From Ilyomonas sp965214235 (GTDB lineage: Bacteria; Bacteroidota; Bacteroidia; Chitinophagales; Chitinophagaceae), in contig CBDCBH010000003.1 in assembly GCA_965214235.1 (NCBI GenBank), forward strand, positions 806,001 to 870,000: a DNA stretch of 64,000 nt, given 5' to 3'. Positions within the stretch are counted from its first letter, which is position 1, and the number at the start of each line of letters is the position of its first letter. The position numbers were made by a program, and so were the translations under genes. Shown one piece after another: positions 53,372 to 60,319 of this stretch. Below the pieces are notes generated by a model. The model ran no database searches. It saw nothing but the letters and a program-made list of their open reading frames with translations, and had not been told where the DNA came from.

Positions 53372-53396
53372 CTTCCGGACTTCCCGTCTCTTCCAC
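53372..53396. repeat. GACTTCC tract at hisF 3' end
   Basis: CTTCCGGACTTCCCGTCTC (53372-53390) is the inverse of 31041-31059 with one mismatch. It begins within a few bases of the hisF stop codon. Confidence 0.8.
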
Positions 53397-54155
53397 TTAC
53401 AATCTTACCTCAATCTCTCTTTTCCTCAAGGCTTCTTTCAATTTTTTTATTTCCACTTCTTTAAAATGAAAAATGCTTGCCGCCAGCGCGGCGTCGGCTT
53501 TTCCCTGCTCAAAAATATCTATAAAATGCTGAATGTTGCCACCACCACCCGAAGCAATCACCGGCACCGGAAGGCTTGTTGCCAATTGTTTGGTAATGTC
53601 AATGGCAAAGCCGCTTTTGGTGCCATCGTGGTTCATGGAAGTAAGCAAAATTTCACCCGCTCCCAATGCCACAGCTTGTTGCGCCCAATCAAAACAAAAC
53701 AGGTTTGTTTTTACTCTGCCTCCATTTATATACACGTACCAGTTACCGTCATCTTCACAACGCGTATCAATGGCTAACACCACACATTGGCTGCCAAATT
53801 CTTTCGCCAGTTCACGTATCAATTCGGGACGTTTAAAAGCGGATGTGTTCACCGAAATTTTATCGGCTCCGTTCTGCAACAAAACGCTTACATCTTCCAC
53901 ACTGCTAATGCCGCCGCCCACCGTAAATGGAATGTTGATGTTGTGCGAAATGCGGTTTACCAGTTCGCTTAACGTTTTGCGTTTTTCGTGAGTAGCTGTA
54001 ATGTCTAAAAACACCAGTTCATCGGCGCCTTGTTTGGCGTACAAAGCGCCTAATTCAACGGGATCACCGGCATCGCGCAGGTTTTCAAAGTTGATGCCTT
54101 TTACGGTTCTGCCATCTTTAATATCCAAACAAGGAATAATGCGCCTGGTGAGCAT
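53397..54155 (-). CDS. hisF: imidazole glycerol phosphate synthase, cyclase subunit
   Basis: This 252-residue (beta/alpha)8 barrel enzyme works with HisH to make imidazole glycerol phosphate and AICAR. The start MLTRRIIPCLDIKDGRTVKG with catalytic Asp11 is diagnostic; VGGGISSVEDV, AIDTRCEDDGNW (Asp130 equivalent) and VIASGGGGNIQH bind phosphate. HisH and the earlier his genes are not next to it. bshA precedes it by 50 nt on the same strand. Confidence 0.97.
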   Translation of the reverse strand: MLTRRIIPCLDIKDGRTVKGINFENLRDAGDPVELGALYAKQGADELVFLDITATHEKRKTLSELVNRISHNINIPFTVGGGISSVEDVSVLLQNGADKISVNTSAFKRPELIRELAKEFGSQCVVLAIDTRCEDDGNWYVYINGGRVKTNLFCFDWAQQAVALGAGEILLTSMNHDGTKSGFAIDITKQLATSLPVPVIASGGGGNIQHFIDIFEQGKADAALAASIFHFKEVEIKKLKEALRKREIEVRL

Positions 54156-54205
54156 GGATGCAAAATAAAGAAGATGGTTGTGTAAGGTATGTTAAGTAAA
54201 CTTTT

Positions 54206-55336
54206 TTAATCGTTCATCTCGCAAAAACGACTGTATAATTTTTCGTATTGAGGAACAATATTATGAATATCAAAACGGCTTGCCTGGTTGAAAGCCTGCT
54301 GCTTAAACAAGGTTAGTTTTTCATCGTCTTTCAAAAGGTCAACAGCGCACTGGCTCATTGTTGCAACATCACCTACTTTGGCAAGAAAACCCGTTACGCC
54401 ATTAATGTTCACTTCCGGTAAACCACCTGCATCAGAACTGATAACCGGCACATGCGCAGCCATCGCTTCGAGCGCCGACAAACCAAAACTTTCATATTCA
54501 GAAGGCAATAAAAACAAATCGGCAATTGCCATAATTTCTTCCATTTGTTCCTGCTTGCCAAGAAAGCGAACATCATCCTGCACATCCAATTTTCTAACAA
54601 CTTCTTCGCAGCCAGAACGTTCAGGCCCATCACCAATCATCAATAATTTAGAAGGCACTTCTTTATTAATCTGCGCAAATATTTTTACCACATCAAACAC
54701 ACGTTTTATTTTTCTGAAATTAGAAGCATGAACGATAATTTTTTCGCTATTCGGCGAGATAACTTTGCGAAAAGCATCAATGGGTTTTTTACTAAACCGG
54801 CTAACATCAACAAAATTATAAATCACTTCAATCTCTTTATAAATTGAAAACGAACGGTACGTTTCTTCCCGCAAATTCTGCGAAACCGCTGTAATGGCAT
54901 CACTTTCATTAATGGAAAAAGTAACCACAGGAGCGTATGTTTTATCTCTTCCCACCAGTGTAATATCAGTGCCGTGAAGCGTGGTGATAACAGGAATATT
55001 TCTACCGCTTTTTTGTATAATTTGTTTTGCCATAAACGCTGCCGAAGCGTGCGGAATGGCATAATGCACATGCAGCAAATCGAGATTGTGATTCATAATT
55101 ACATCCACCATAGTGCTGGCAAGCGCAATTTCGTAAGGCGGATAATCGAACAAAGGATAGGTGGGCACGCGCACTTCGTGATAATAAATATTTGCGCTGA
55201 AAATGTTAAGCCGAACCGGTTGCTGGTAAGTGATGAAGTGAACGGAATGACCTTTATCGGCAAGAGCTTTTCCCAATTCTGTGGCTAATACGCCGCTTCC
55301 GCCAAACGTAGGATAGCAAACAATTCCAATGCGCAT
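54206..55336 (-). CDS. bshA: N-acetyl-alpha-D-glucosaminyl L-malate synthase
   Basis: This 376-residue GT4-family glycosyltransferase catalyses the first step of bacillithiol synthesis, joining GlcNAc to L-malate. Diagnostic are the start IGIVCYPTFGGSGVLATELG, VHYAIPHASAA, TTLHGTDITLVG, and the C-terminal LLPSEYESFGLSALEAMA (EX7E nucleotide-sugar motif). Bacillithiol is the low-molecular thiol of many Bacteroidota. It probably supports the DinB-like and persulfide genes functionally, although they are not linked. Confidence 0.96.
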   Translation of the reverse strand: MRIGIVCYPTFGGSGVLATELGKALADKGHSVHFITYQQPVRLNIFSANIYYHEVRVPTYPLFDYPPYEIALASTMVDVIMNHNLDLLHVHYAIPHASAAFMAKQIIQKSGRNIPVITTLHGTDITLVGRDKTYAPVVTFSINESDAITAVSQNLREETYRSFSIYKEIEVIYNFVDVSRFSKKPIDAFRKVISPNSEKIIVHASNFRKIKRVFDVVKIFAQINKEVPSKLLMIGDGPERSGCEEVVRKLDVQDDVRFLGKQEQMEEIMAIADLFLLPSEYESFGLSALEAMAAHVPVISSDAGGLPEVNINGVTGFLAKVGDVATMSQCAVDLLKDDEKLTLFKQQAFNQASRFDIHNIVPQYEKLYSRFCEMND

Positions 55337-55449
55337 GAAGGCTTATTTTTTTGCAAAGAAACAATGTAAATAATAAAGCGGCTGTGTATTTACATTGATA
55401 TGACAACAGCGTTAAAAATTGCTTTTATAATTCATCATCCTTACAACCA

Positions 55450-56160
55450 TTATCCTGCATACAACAAAAAAATAACCGGAATTTTATGCAGATGCGGCAA
55501 TGGTTTTTGCTTCCATTCTTTGATGGTTTGGGTGAGTATATTTTCGTTGCTGCCCGTTAACTGGGAAGCAATACAGAGTTGAGTTTGAGGCTGACAGGTT
55601 ACTACAATATCATTCAGCAAAGCCCCGTTCCGGTAAGGCGTTTCAATAAAAATTTGCGTACGGTTTTGTTGTTTCGATTCTTCTTCCAGCGCTTTTATTT
55701 TTTTCTTTCTTTCTGCTGAATCAATTGGCAAATAACCATAAAAACAAAAGCTTTGCCCGTTCATGCCGCTGCCCATTAACGCCAGCAAAATAGAATTGGG
55801 TCCTGCCAACGGTTTTATAACCGCTTTGTGTTGCTGCGCAATACTAACCAATAATTGTCCGGGGTCGGCAATGCAAGGGCAGCCGGCTTCGCTAACAATG
55901 CCGATGGTTTTGTTTTGTTTGATAGAATGGATGAACACTCCTTTTACTTCTTCTTCCGCTTTGCCTATGGTGTGCCATTCATAATTATCAATCACCATTT
56001 CCGGCCATAATTTTTTAAAATAACGGCGGGCTGTTTTTTCATTTTCGGCAAAAAAAACCTGGCAACTTTTTATAGCTTCCAACACATAAAAAGGAATCGC
56101 TTTTATCGCGTCATCATCGTCATGTAAAAGAGAAGGAAGTAAATAAACAACTGCACTCAT
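55450..56160 (-). CDS. SAM-dependent methyltransferase, RsmI-like (tetrapyrrole methylase fold)
   Basis: This 236-residue protein shows the blocks TIGIVSEAGCPCIADPGQLLV, PLAGPNSILLALMGSG and FYGYLPIDSAERKK, which mark the RsmI branch. RsmI 2'-O-methylates C1402 of 16S rRNA. The sequence departs from RsmI at the N-terminus (VYLLPSLLHDDDD), so it is a Bacteroidota-type paralog rather than a certain RsmI. It lies upstream of bshA with 113 nt between. Confidence 0.85.
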   Translation of the reverse strand: MSAVVYLLPSLLHDDDDAIKAIPFYVLEAIKSCQVFFAENEKTARRYFKKLWPEMVIDNYEWHTIGKAEEEVKGVFIHSIKQNKTIGIVSEAGCPCIADPGQLLVSIAQQHKAVIKPLAGPNSILLALMGSGMNGQSFCFYGYLPIDSAERKKKIKALEEESKQQNRTQIFIETPYRNGALLNDIVVTCQPQTQLCIASQLTGSNENILTQTIKEWKQKPLPHLHKIPVIFLLYAG

Positions 56161-56426
56161 CTTTTGTAAATTAAAATGTGCAAAGTAAATTTTAAAACAA
56201 GGATAACTGTTGAATGAGAATGATTTGTTGACGGCAAGAAAAAATTATTCATTTTGCACAATTTATGTTCAACTACTGGCGGAGAAGGTTATTAATGGTT
56301 AATCATAATTTTTTAATTGAAAGACTCTGCCCTGCATACTCCTATCTAACGGACAATAGCAAAAGTGAAGTAAAAACAAAAGGCGAACAGTGCGGGATAT
56401 TTTTACAAAATATTCGATTTTATGTG
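56161..56426. other. intergenic region between the RsmI-like gene and rpsU
   Basis: About 270 nt with no gene. It contains GGTTAAT words near 56286-56303 (TTAATGGTTAATCAT) related to the repeats at 12757 and 59918. The rpsU promoter follows at 56427. Confidence 0.5.
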
Positions 56427-56457
56427 TTGAGAATATAATTGCAATTGCTTAGTTTTG
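56427..56457 (+). promoter_or_regulatory. promoter of rpsU
   Basis: A -33 TTG (56427-56429) and a -7 TAGTTTTG (56450-56457), separated by 20 nt, fit the Bacteroidota sigma-A consensus (TTG/TAnnTTTG). Confidence 0.65.
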
Positions 56458-56473
56458 CGCCCAAATTTACCTG

Positions 56474-56481
56474 AAGGAGGT
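56474..56481 (+). promoter_or_regulatory. strong Shine-Dalgarno of rpsU
   Basis: AAGGAGGT is a complete anti-SD complement, 11 nt before the ATG at 56493. Other genes in the window start without an SD. In Bacteroidota the ribosomal protein bS21 helps to hide the anti-SD, so an SD on its own mRNA allows autoregulation. Confidence 0.85.
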
Positions 56482-56492
56482 ATAAAAACATT

Positions 56493-56690
56493 ATGCTGAT
56501 AATAGATTCAAAAGACTGCGAAAACATTGATAAAGCGCTGAAGAAATACAAAAAGAAATTTGAAAAAAGCAAAGCGCTCTTACAATTAAGAGAGCGGCAG
56601 AGCTTTACAAAGCCATCTGTAAGACGCCGTACCGAAGTGTTGAAGGCGGTTTACAAACAAAAGCTGGCGAGTGGAAAAATAGAGCAATAA
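56493..56690 (+). CDS. rpsU: 30S ribosomal protein bS21
   Basis: This 65-residue basic protein of the small subunit sits near the 3' end of 16S rRNA. The pattern ENIDKALKKYKKKFEKSK and RERQSFTKPSVRRR is typical. It is expressed from its own promoter with a strong SD and followed by a terminator that abuts the xerC start, so it is mostly monocistronic with possible read-through. Confidence 0.96.
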   Translation: MLIIDSKDCENIDKALKKYKKKFEKSKALLQLRERQSFTKPSVRRRTEVLKAVYKQKLASGKIEQ

Positions 56691-56712
56691 TTTGTTAGGA
56701 TAACAGTTTTAG

Positions 56713-56748
56713 AATAGTTGTAAGGCAGTAGCTTTACAACTATTTTTT
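56713..56748 (+). terminator. rpsU terminator abutting xerC start
   Basis: An 11-bp stem AATAGTTGTAA (56713-56723)/TTACAACTATT (56734-56744) with T-run to 56748; the next base is the A of the xerC ATG. Confidence 0.75.
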
Positions 56749-57648
56749 ATGCAATTACACCAGCAACAAGAGGTGCAAAATTATTTGCAGTTTCTTCAGT
56801 TTGAAAAAAAATACTCGGGTTTTACCATTACTTCGTACGGCACCGATTTAAACCAGTTTTTTGTTTATTTACAAACAGAGTTTGACAGCCCTGCGCCTTC
56901 GGAAATTAAAACCAGCTTCATTCGCTCGTGGCTTGCCAATATAAAAAGTGAACAAAAACTAACCAACAAAAGCATCAACCGAAAAATTTCTTCACTAAAA
57001 TCGTTTTTCAAATATTTGTTGAAGCAAGGCACGATTGAGCAAACACCCATGCAAGACATTTTATCACCCAAAATAAGTAAACGACTGCCGCAGTTTGTGG
57101 ACGAAAAAGACATTAAAAAATTGTTTGAGCAAATCTGGTTTCCGGATGATCATACAGGGCGAACAGAACGATTGATTTTGCTTCTTTTTTACAGCACCGG
57201 TATGCGTTTGAGCGAATTAATTAACCTGAAAGAAAGCAGCATAGATTACAGTTACAGCCACATAAAAGTGCTGGGCAAAGGCAATAAAGAACGCATCATT
57301 CCCGCCTCGAATAATTTGCTCAATTCCATTAAAAATTACATTGCTCAAAAACCTGTGGTAAACCCTGGTGTTACTGCTATTTTTACAAACGCAAAAGGCA
57401 ATGCTTTGTATCCGAAAATTGTTTACAACGCCGTAAAAAAATATTTGGGTGAAGCCACGATGATAGAAAAAAAGAGCCCTCATATTCTACGTCATACGTT
57501 TGCCACACACCTGATGAACAATGGCGCCGAAATGAATTCGGTAAAAGAATTATTGGGTCATTCCAGCCTTGCTTCCACGCAGGTGTACACGCATCTTACC
57601 ATCGAAAAATTAAAAGAAGTTTATAAGCAGGCGCACCCGAAAGCCTAA
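56749..57648 (+). CDS. xerC: tyrosine recombinase XerC/XerD
   Basis: This 299-residue site-specific recombinase resolves chromosome dimers at dif. The N-terminal SAM-like domain (about 1-90) is followed by the catalytic domain with Arg in STGMRLSELINL, Lys in VLGKGNKERIIP, His-x-x-Arg in HILRHTFATHLM, His in LLGHSSLASTQ and nucleophile Tyr in VYTHLTI. All catalytic residues are present. Its position between rpsU and hpf is a conserved Bacteroidota arrangement, so it is the housekeeping Xer and not a phage integrase. Whether it is XerC or XerD cannot be settled. Confidence 0.92.
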   Translation: MQLHQQQEVQNYLQFLQFEKKYSGFTITSYGTDLNQFFVYLQTEFDSPAPSEIKTSFIRSWLANIKSEQKLTNKSINRKISSLKSFFKYLLKQGTIEQTPMQDILSPKISKRLPQFVDEKDIKKLFEQIWFPDDHTGRTERLILLLFYSTGMRLSELINLKESSIDYSYSHIKVLGKGNKERIIPASNNLLNSIKNYIAQKPVVNPGVTAIFTNAKGNALYPKIVYNAVKKYLGEATMIEKKSPHILRHTFATHLMNNGAEMNSVKELLGHSSLASTQVYTHLTIEKLKEVYKQAHPKA

Positions 57649-57834
57649 CCGTTTTTGCAACTACGATATGTGATTTGCCTTGCTAACACCACCTTTCTTA
57701 TTCACAACACATAAAAAAGAAATTAAAATTTTTGCAAGCCCTTTTTTTTCTGAAACCTTTCGCTAACTTGTCTCTTATAAACCACATTGTAAAACCGTAT
57801 TTCTTCATTTTTATCACCACATAAATTCTTCAAC

Positions 57835-58137
57835 ATGAATGTAAATTGTCAGGCTGTTCACTTCAACGCCGATGCAAAACTGGTTAACTATGTTACCAGC
57901 AAATCTCAAAGATTAGAGAACTTTCACGACCGTATTACCAAAGTAGATGTGTTTTTAAAATTGGATAATGTGGTGCATACCATAAAAGATAAAATTGTAG
58001 AGATACGAGTACATGTGCCGCGTCAAAATTTATTTGTAAAAGCATCATCAAAATCGTTTGAAGAATCGTTTGACAGTGCTTTGTATTCTGCCATTAACCA
58101 AATAAAAAGAAAAAAAGAAAAACTGGCTGCTATTTAA
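57835..58137 (+). CDS. hpf: ribosome hibernation-promoting factor
   Basis: This 100-residue S30AE protein starts NVNCQAVHFNADAKLVNYV and contains KVDVFLKLDN and IVEIRVHVPRQNLFVKASS. It binds the 30S subunit in stationary phase. It is short-form, without the C-terminal dimerisation domain. It lies in the conserved rpsU-xer-hpf-tRNA-tuf order, which marks it as the canonical HPF; the gene at 18938 is a second paralog. Confidence 0.93.
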   Translation: MNVNCQAVHFNADAKLVNYVTSKSQRLENFHDRITKVDVFLKLDNVVHTIKDKIVEIRVHVPRQNLFVKASSKSFEESFDSALYSAINQIKRKKEKLAAI

Positions 58138-58146
58138 TTTTTTACA

Positions 58147-58169
58147 CCCCGTTAGCAACGGGGTTTTTT
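58147..58169 (+). terminator. terminator after hpf
   Basis: CCCCGTT (58147-58153)/AACGGGG (58157-58163), loop AGC, followed by six T. Confidence 0.9.
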
Positions 58170-58198
58170 ATTTTTTTCGGCTCCCAAAAGGTTGCTAA

Positions 58199-58206
58199 TA
58201 TCTTTG
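58199..58206 (+). promoter_or_regulatory. -7 box of membrane protein gene
   Basis: TATCTTTG fits the consensus and ends 7 nt before the ATG; a very short leader would result. Confidence 0.4.
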
Positions 58207-58213
58207 ATGCTGT

Positions 58214-59593
58214 ATGAGCGCCAAACATTTTTTGTATTTGCTGACGGCTTGTGTTTTGTTCTGTTTTTTTTATTCGCCTGCACAACTTTATTTTTTAAGC
58301 GATGATTGGGACAGCCTTTTGTTTTCGTTGCATTTTGCAAACATCGTGCATTCATATCGCCCGCTTTCTGATGCCAGTTTATACTTCGATTATTCTATAT
58401 GGAAACTCCATGCAACCGGCTTTCATTTTACTAATTTTATCCTGCATTTCGCCTGTGTATTTTGCGTTTATTTTTTTTCAAAAACAATCTTCGGTTTACG
58501 TAATAACAACATTGTATCTTCCAGGCTGGCATTGCTTTCCAGCCTTCTTTTTTTATGGTATCCTTTCCATAGCGAAGCCTTGTTTTGGATAGTTGGCAGA
58601 GGTGCTGTTTTATGCACTTTATTCTCTTTGTTATGTTTTATTTTTTATGTGAAAAGAAACAAAAGCGCATGGTATTATGTGTTATCGTTATTATGCTTTG
58701 TTTTTGCTTTGTTAAGCTATGAAGAAGCCTGGATACTGCCCCTACTTATTGTTGTTATAACATGGATTACGAAACAAAAAAACAAACCAGCTTCTTTGTT
58801 GTATGCAGCAGGCTTTTGGGTTACGTTTATCATTTATCTTTTTGTAAGAAATATTTTTACAAAAGATTTTATCGGCACACCTTACGGCTCGGAAAGAATG
58901 ATTGATTTCAACTTTTTTATCTGGTGCAAAAATGCGGCTGCACTGGCAGCCCGCTCGGTGGTTTTGCCAATGCAATCATCCTTACTATTTATTACTATTT
59001 GCGCAATGGTCGCTTTTGTTTTTATTGCACTTTTAATTTTCATTCGCAAACAAATAAATCTTGTTGTTCTTATCAGCAGCGTTTGTTTTTTGTTATCGTT
59101 GCTTCCTGTAATTCCTTTGGGCATTAACACGCACAATACCGAATCGGAACGGTTTTTATATTTTCCTTCTTTGTTTTTAACCATATTTGTGGCGCAGCTT
59201 TTAGCTTTTATTCCACAAAAAATATGGTTTTTAACTGTCATTTTTATTGTCGGAATGGTTGCTTTGCGCCAAAGTTATAACAGCTTTGCTGTAAGCAGTG
59301 CTGTTAGCCGAACAACGGTTTCGGCACTTTATAAAACGGGTGTTGCTGATACTATTGTTTGTAATCAGCTTCCCGGCCAGTACAAAGGCGCATTTATTTT
59401 TCGAAACGGCTTTGAAAGTGCAGTGAAGCTGATAAAGAAAGATTCAACCATTCATGTGGTTATTTTGTCTCGGTCAGATTTTTTTTATCCCGTAAAAAAT
59501 TATAGTGCAGATTTGATAAACGCATCGTTAAACCACAATAAAAACAAATTGCAGATTTATTGGCAGGATGATAAAGTTGTTTTTAGAAAGTGA
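58214..59593 (+). CDS. multi-pass membrane protein, GT-C-like
   Basis: This 459-residue protein has about ten membrane helices over residues 1-360 and a small C-terminal soluble region. An early extracytoplasmic loop holds FLSDDWDSLLF and YRPLSDASLY, which resembles the acidic first-loop motif of GT-C fold glycosyltransferases acting on lipid-linked sugars. The fold assignment is inferred from topology and that loop only. It lies between hpf and the tRNA cluster, a place where the cluster usually continues directly, so it looks like an insertion into a conserved neighbourhood. Confidence 0.72.
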   Translation: MSAKHFLYLLTACVLFCFFYSPAQLYFLSDDWDSLLFSLHFANIVHSYRPLSDASLYFDYSIWKLHATGFHFTNFILHFACVFCVYFFSKTIFGLRNNNIVSSRLALLSSLLFLWYPFHSEALFWIVGRGAVLCTLFSLLCFIFYVKRNKSAWYYVLSLLCFVFALLSYEEAWILPLLIVVITWITKQKNKPASLLYAAGFWVTFIIYLFVRNIFTKDFIGTPYGSERMIDFNFFIWCKNAAALAARSVVLPMQSSLLFITICAMVAFVFIALLIFIRKQINLVVLISSVCFLLSLLPVIPLGINTHNTESERFLYFPSLFLTIFVAQLLAFIPQKIWFLTVIFIVGMVALRQSYNSFAVSSAVSRTTVSALYKTGVADTIVCNQLPGQYKGAFIFRNGFESAVKLIKKDSTIHVVILSRSDFFYPVKNYSADLINASLNHNKNKLQIYWQDDKVVFRK

Positions 59594-59648
59594 GTTTGTT
59601 TTTATTGCAATCTACTTTTGTAAAACCATCAAAAAAGCAATTCAATAT

Positions 59649-59678
59649 TTTGCCAAATAAAGTTTTCCTCTACCTTTG
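59649..59678 (+). promoter_or_regulatory. promoter of tRNA-tuf cluster
   Basis: -33 TTTG (59649-59652) and -7 TACCTTTG (59671-59678), an exact consensus with an 18-nt spacer, 32 nt before the first tRNA. Confidence 0.8.
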
Positions 59679-59710
59679 CAATCCCGAAAAAACGGGTAGT
59701 TCTTTTTTAT

Positions 59711-59783
59711 GCCACTTTAGCTCAGCTGGTAGAGCAACTGATTTGTAATCAGTAGGTCGTTGGTTCGATTCCGACAAGTGGCT
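59711..59783 (+). tRNA. tRNA-Thr (TGT)
   Basis: 73 nt; acceptor GCCACTT/AAGTGGC, anticodon loop TTTGTAA with anticodon TGT, T-loop GTTCGATTC. No encoded CCA. First gene of the cluster, corresponding to E. coli thrU in position. Confidence 0.96.
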
Positions 59784-59785
59784 CG

Positions 59786-59806
59786 TAAAAGCTATTAGCT
59801 AAAAGC
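59786..59806. repeat. heptamer tract between tRNA-Thr and tRNA-Tyr
   Basis: TAAAAGC-TATTAGC-TAAAAGC, three heptamers followed by a T-run, filling the spacer. Confidence 0.7.
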
Positions 59807-59814
59807 TTTTTTTA

Positions 59815-59897
<83 letters not shown>

Positions 59898-59900
59898 CAG

Positions 59901-59960
59901 TGATTGTTAAGGAATATGGTTAATTGTAAATTACGAAAACAAATTAACCGGCAACAATCA
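59901..59960. repeat. nested inverted repeat between tRNA-Tyr and tRNA-Gly
   Basis: Outer arms TGATTGTT (59901-59908)/AACAATCA (59953-59960), inner arms GGTTAATT (59918-59925)/AATTAACC (59942-59949). Same GGTTAAT word as at 12757. Confidence 0.8.
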
Positions 59961-59977
59961 TTAATTAACAATAAAAT

Positions 59978-60050
59978 GCGGAAGTAGCTCAACTGGTAGA
60001 GCGATAGCCTTCCAAGCTATAGGTTGCGGGTTCGATTCTCGTCTTCCGCT
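59978..60050 (+). tRNA. tRNA-Gly (TCC)
   Basis: 73 nt; acceptor GCGGAAG/CTTCCGC, anticodon loop CTTCCAA with anticodon TCC, T-loop GTTCGATTC. No encoded CCA. Confidence 0.96.
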
Positions 60051-60060
60051 CTATTTTAAG

Positions 60061-60127
60061 ATGACAGATTGAGAGATGACGGTTGACAGTTTAAACTCAC
60101 TGTCAACTAACAACGGCAATCTGTCAT
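60061..60127. repeat. nested heptamer hairpin between tRNA-Gly and tRNA-Thr
   Basis: Outer arms ATGACAGATTG (60061-60071)/CAATCTGTCAT (60117-60127), inner arms GTTGACAGT (60082-60090)/ACTGTCAAC (60099-60107). Both halves read as heptamers (TGACAGA, TTGAGAG, ATGACGG, TTGACAG; CTGTCAA, CTAACAA, CGGCAAT, CTGTCAT). Confidence 0.85.
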
Positions 60128-60136
60128 TTAACGAAG

Positions 60137-60208
60137 GCCGTTGTAGCTCAGGGGTAGAGCACTTCCTTGGTAGGGAAGAGGTCGTGAGTTCGATTCTCAC
60201 TAACGGCT
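60137..60208 (+). tRNA. tRNA-Thr (GGT)
   Basis: 72 nt; acceptor GCCGTTG/TAACGGC with a closing G-U pair, anticodon loop TTGGTAG with anticodon GGT, T-loop GTTCGATTC. No encoded CCA. Directly before tuf, as thrT before tufB in E. coli. Confidence 0.95.
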
Positions 60209-60319
60209 CATAAAATTGATAATTTTCAATTATTAATAATTTAAACTATTGTTTGCAAGCAATTGTTTTACTTGCAGACCTTTATAATTCGTAAACACAC
60301 AACATAAAAAACCGATACA

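Larger units (their letters stand above)
52870..53396. other. repeat-rich non-coding block between hisIE and hisF
   Basis: About 530 nt with no credible gene. It contains a 29-nt inverted repeat with an 84-nt spacer (53115-53256), two small hairpins (53298-53315, 53327-53344) and, next to hisF, a GACTTCC tract (53372-53396). Several repeat families thus meet in a spot that in other genomes is a tight hisF-hisIE junction. Confidence 0.75.

Noticed and set aside
53346..53991. Plus-strand open frames over hisF
   Set aside because: Shadows of hisF, which is conserved along its full length on the minus strand.
56749..57648. Phage or genomic island integrase
   Set aside because: The tyrosine recombinase lies in the conserved rpsU-xer-hpf context and no island or direct att repeats follow.
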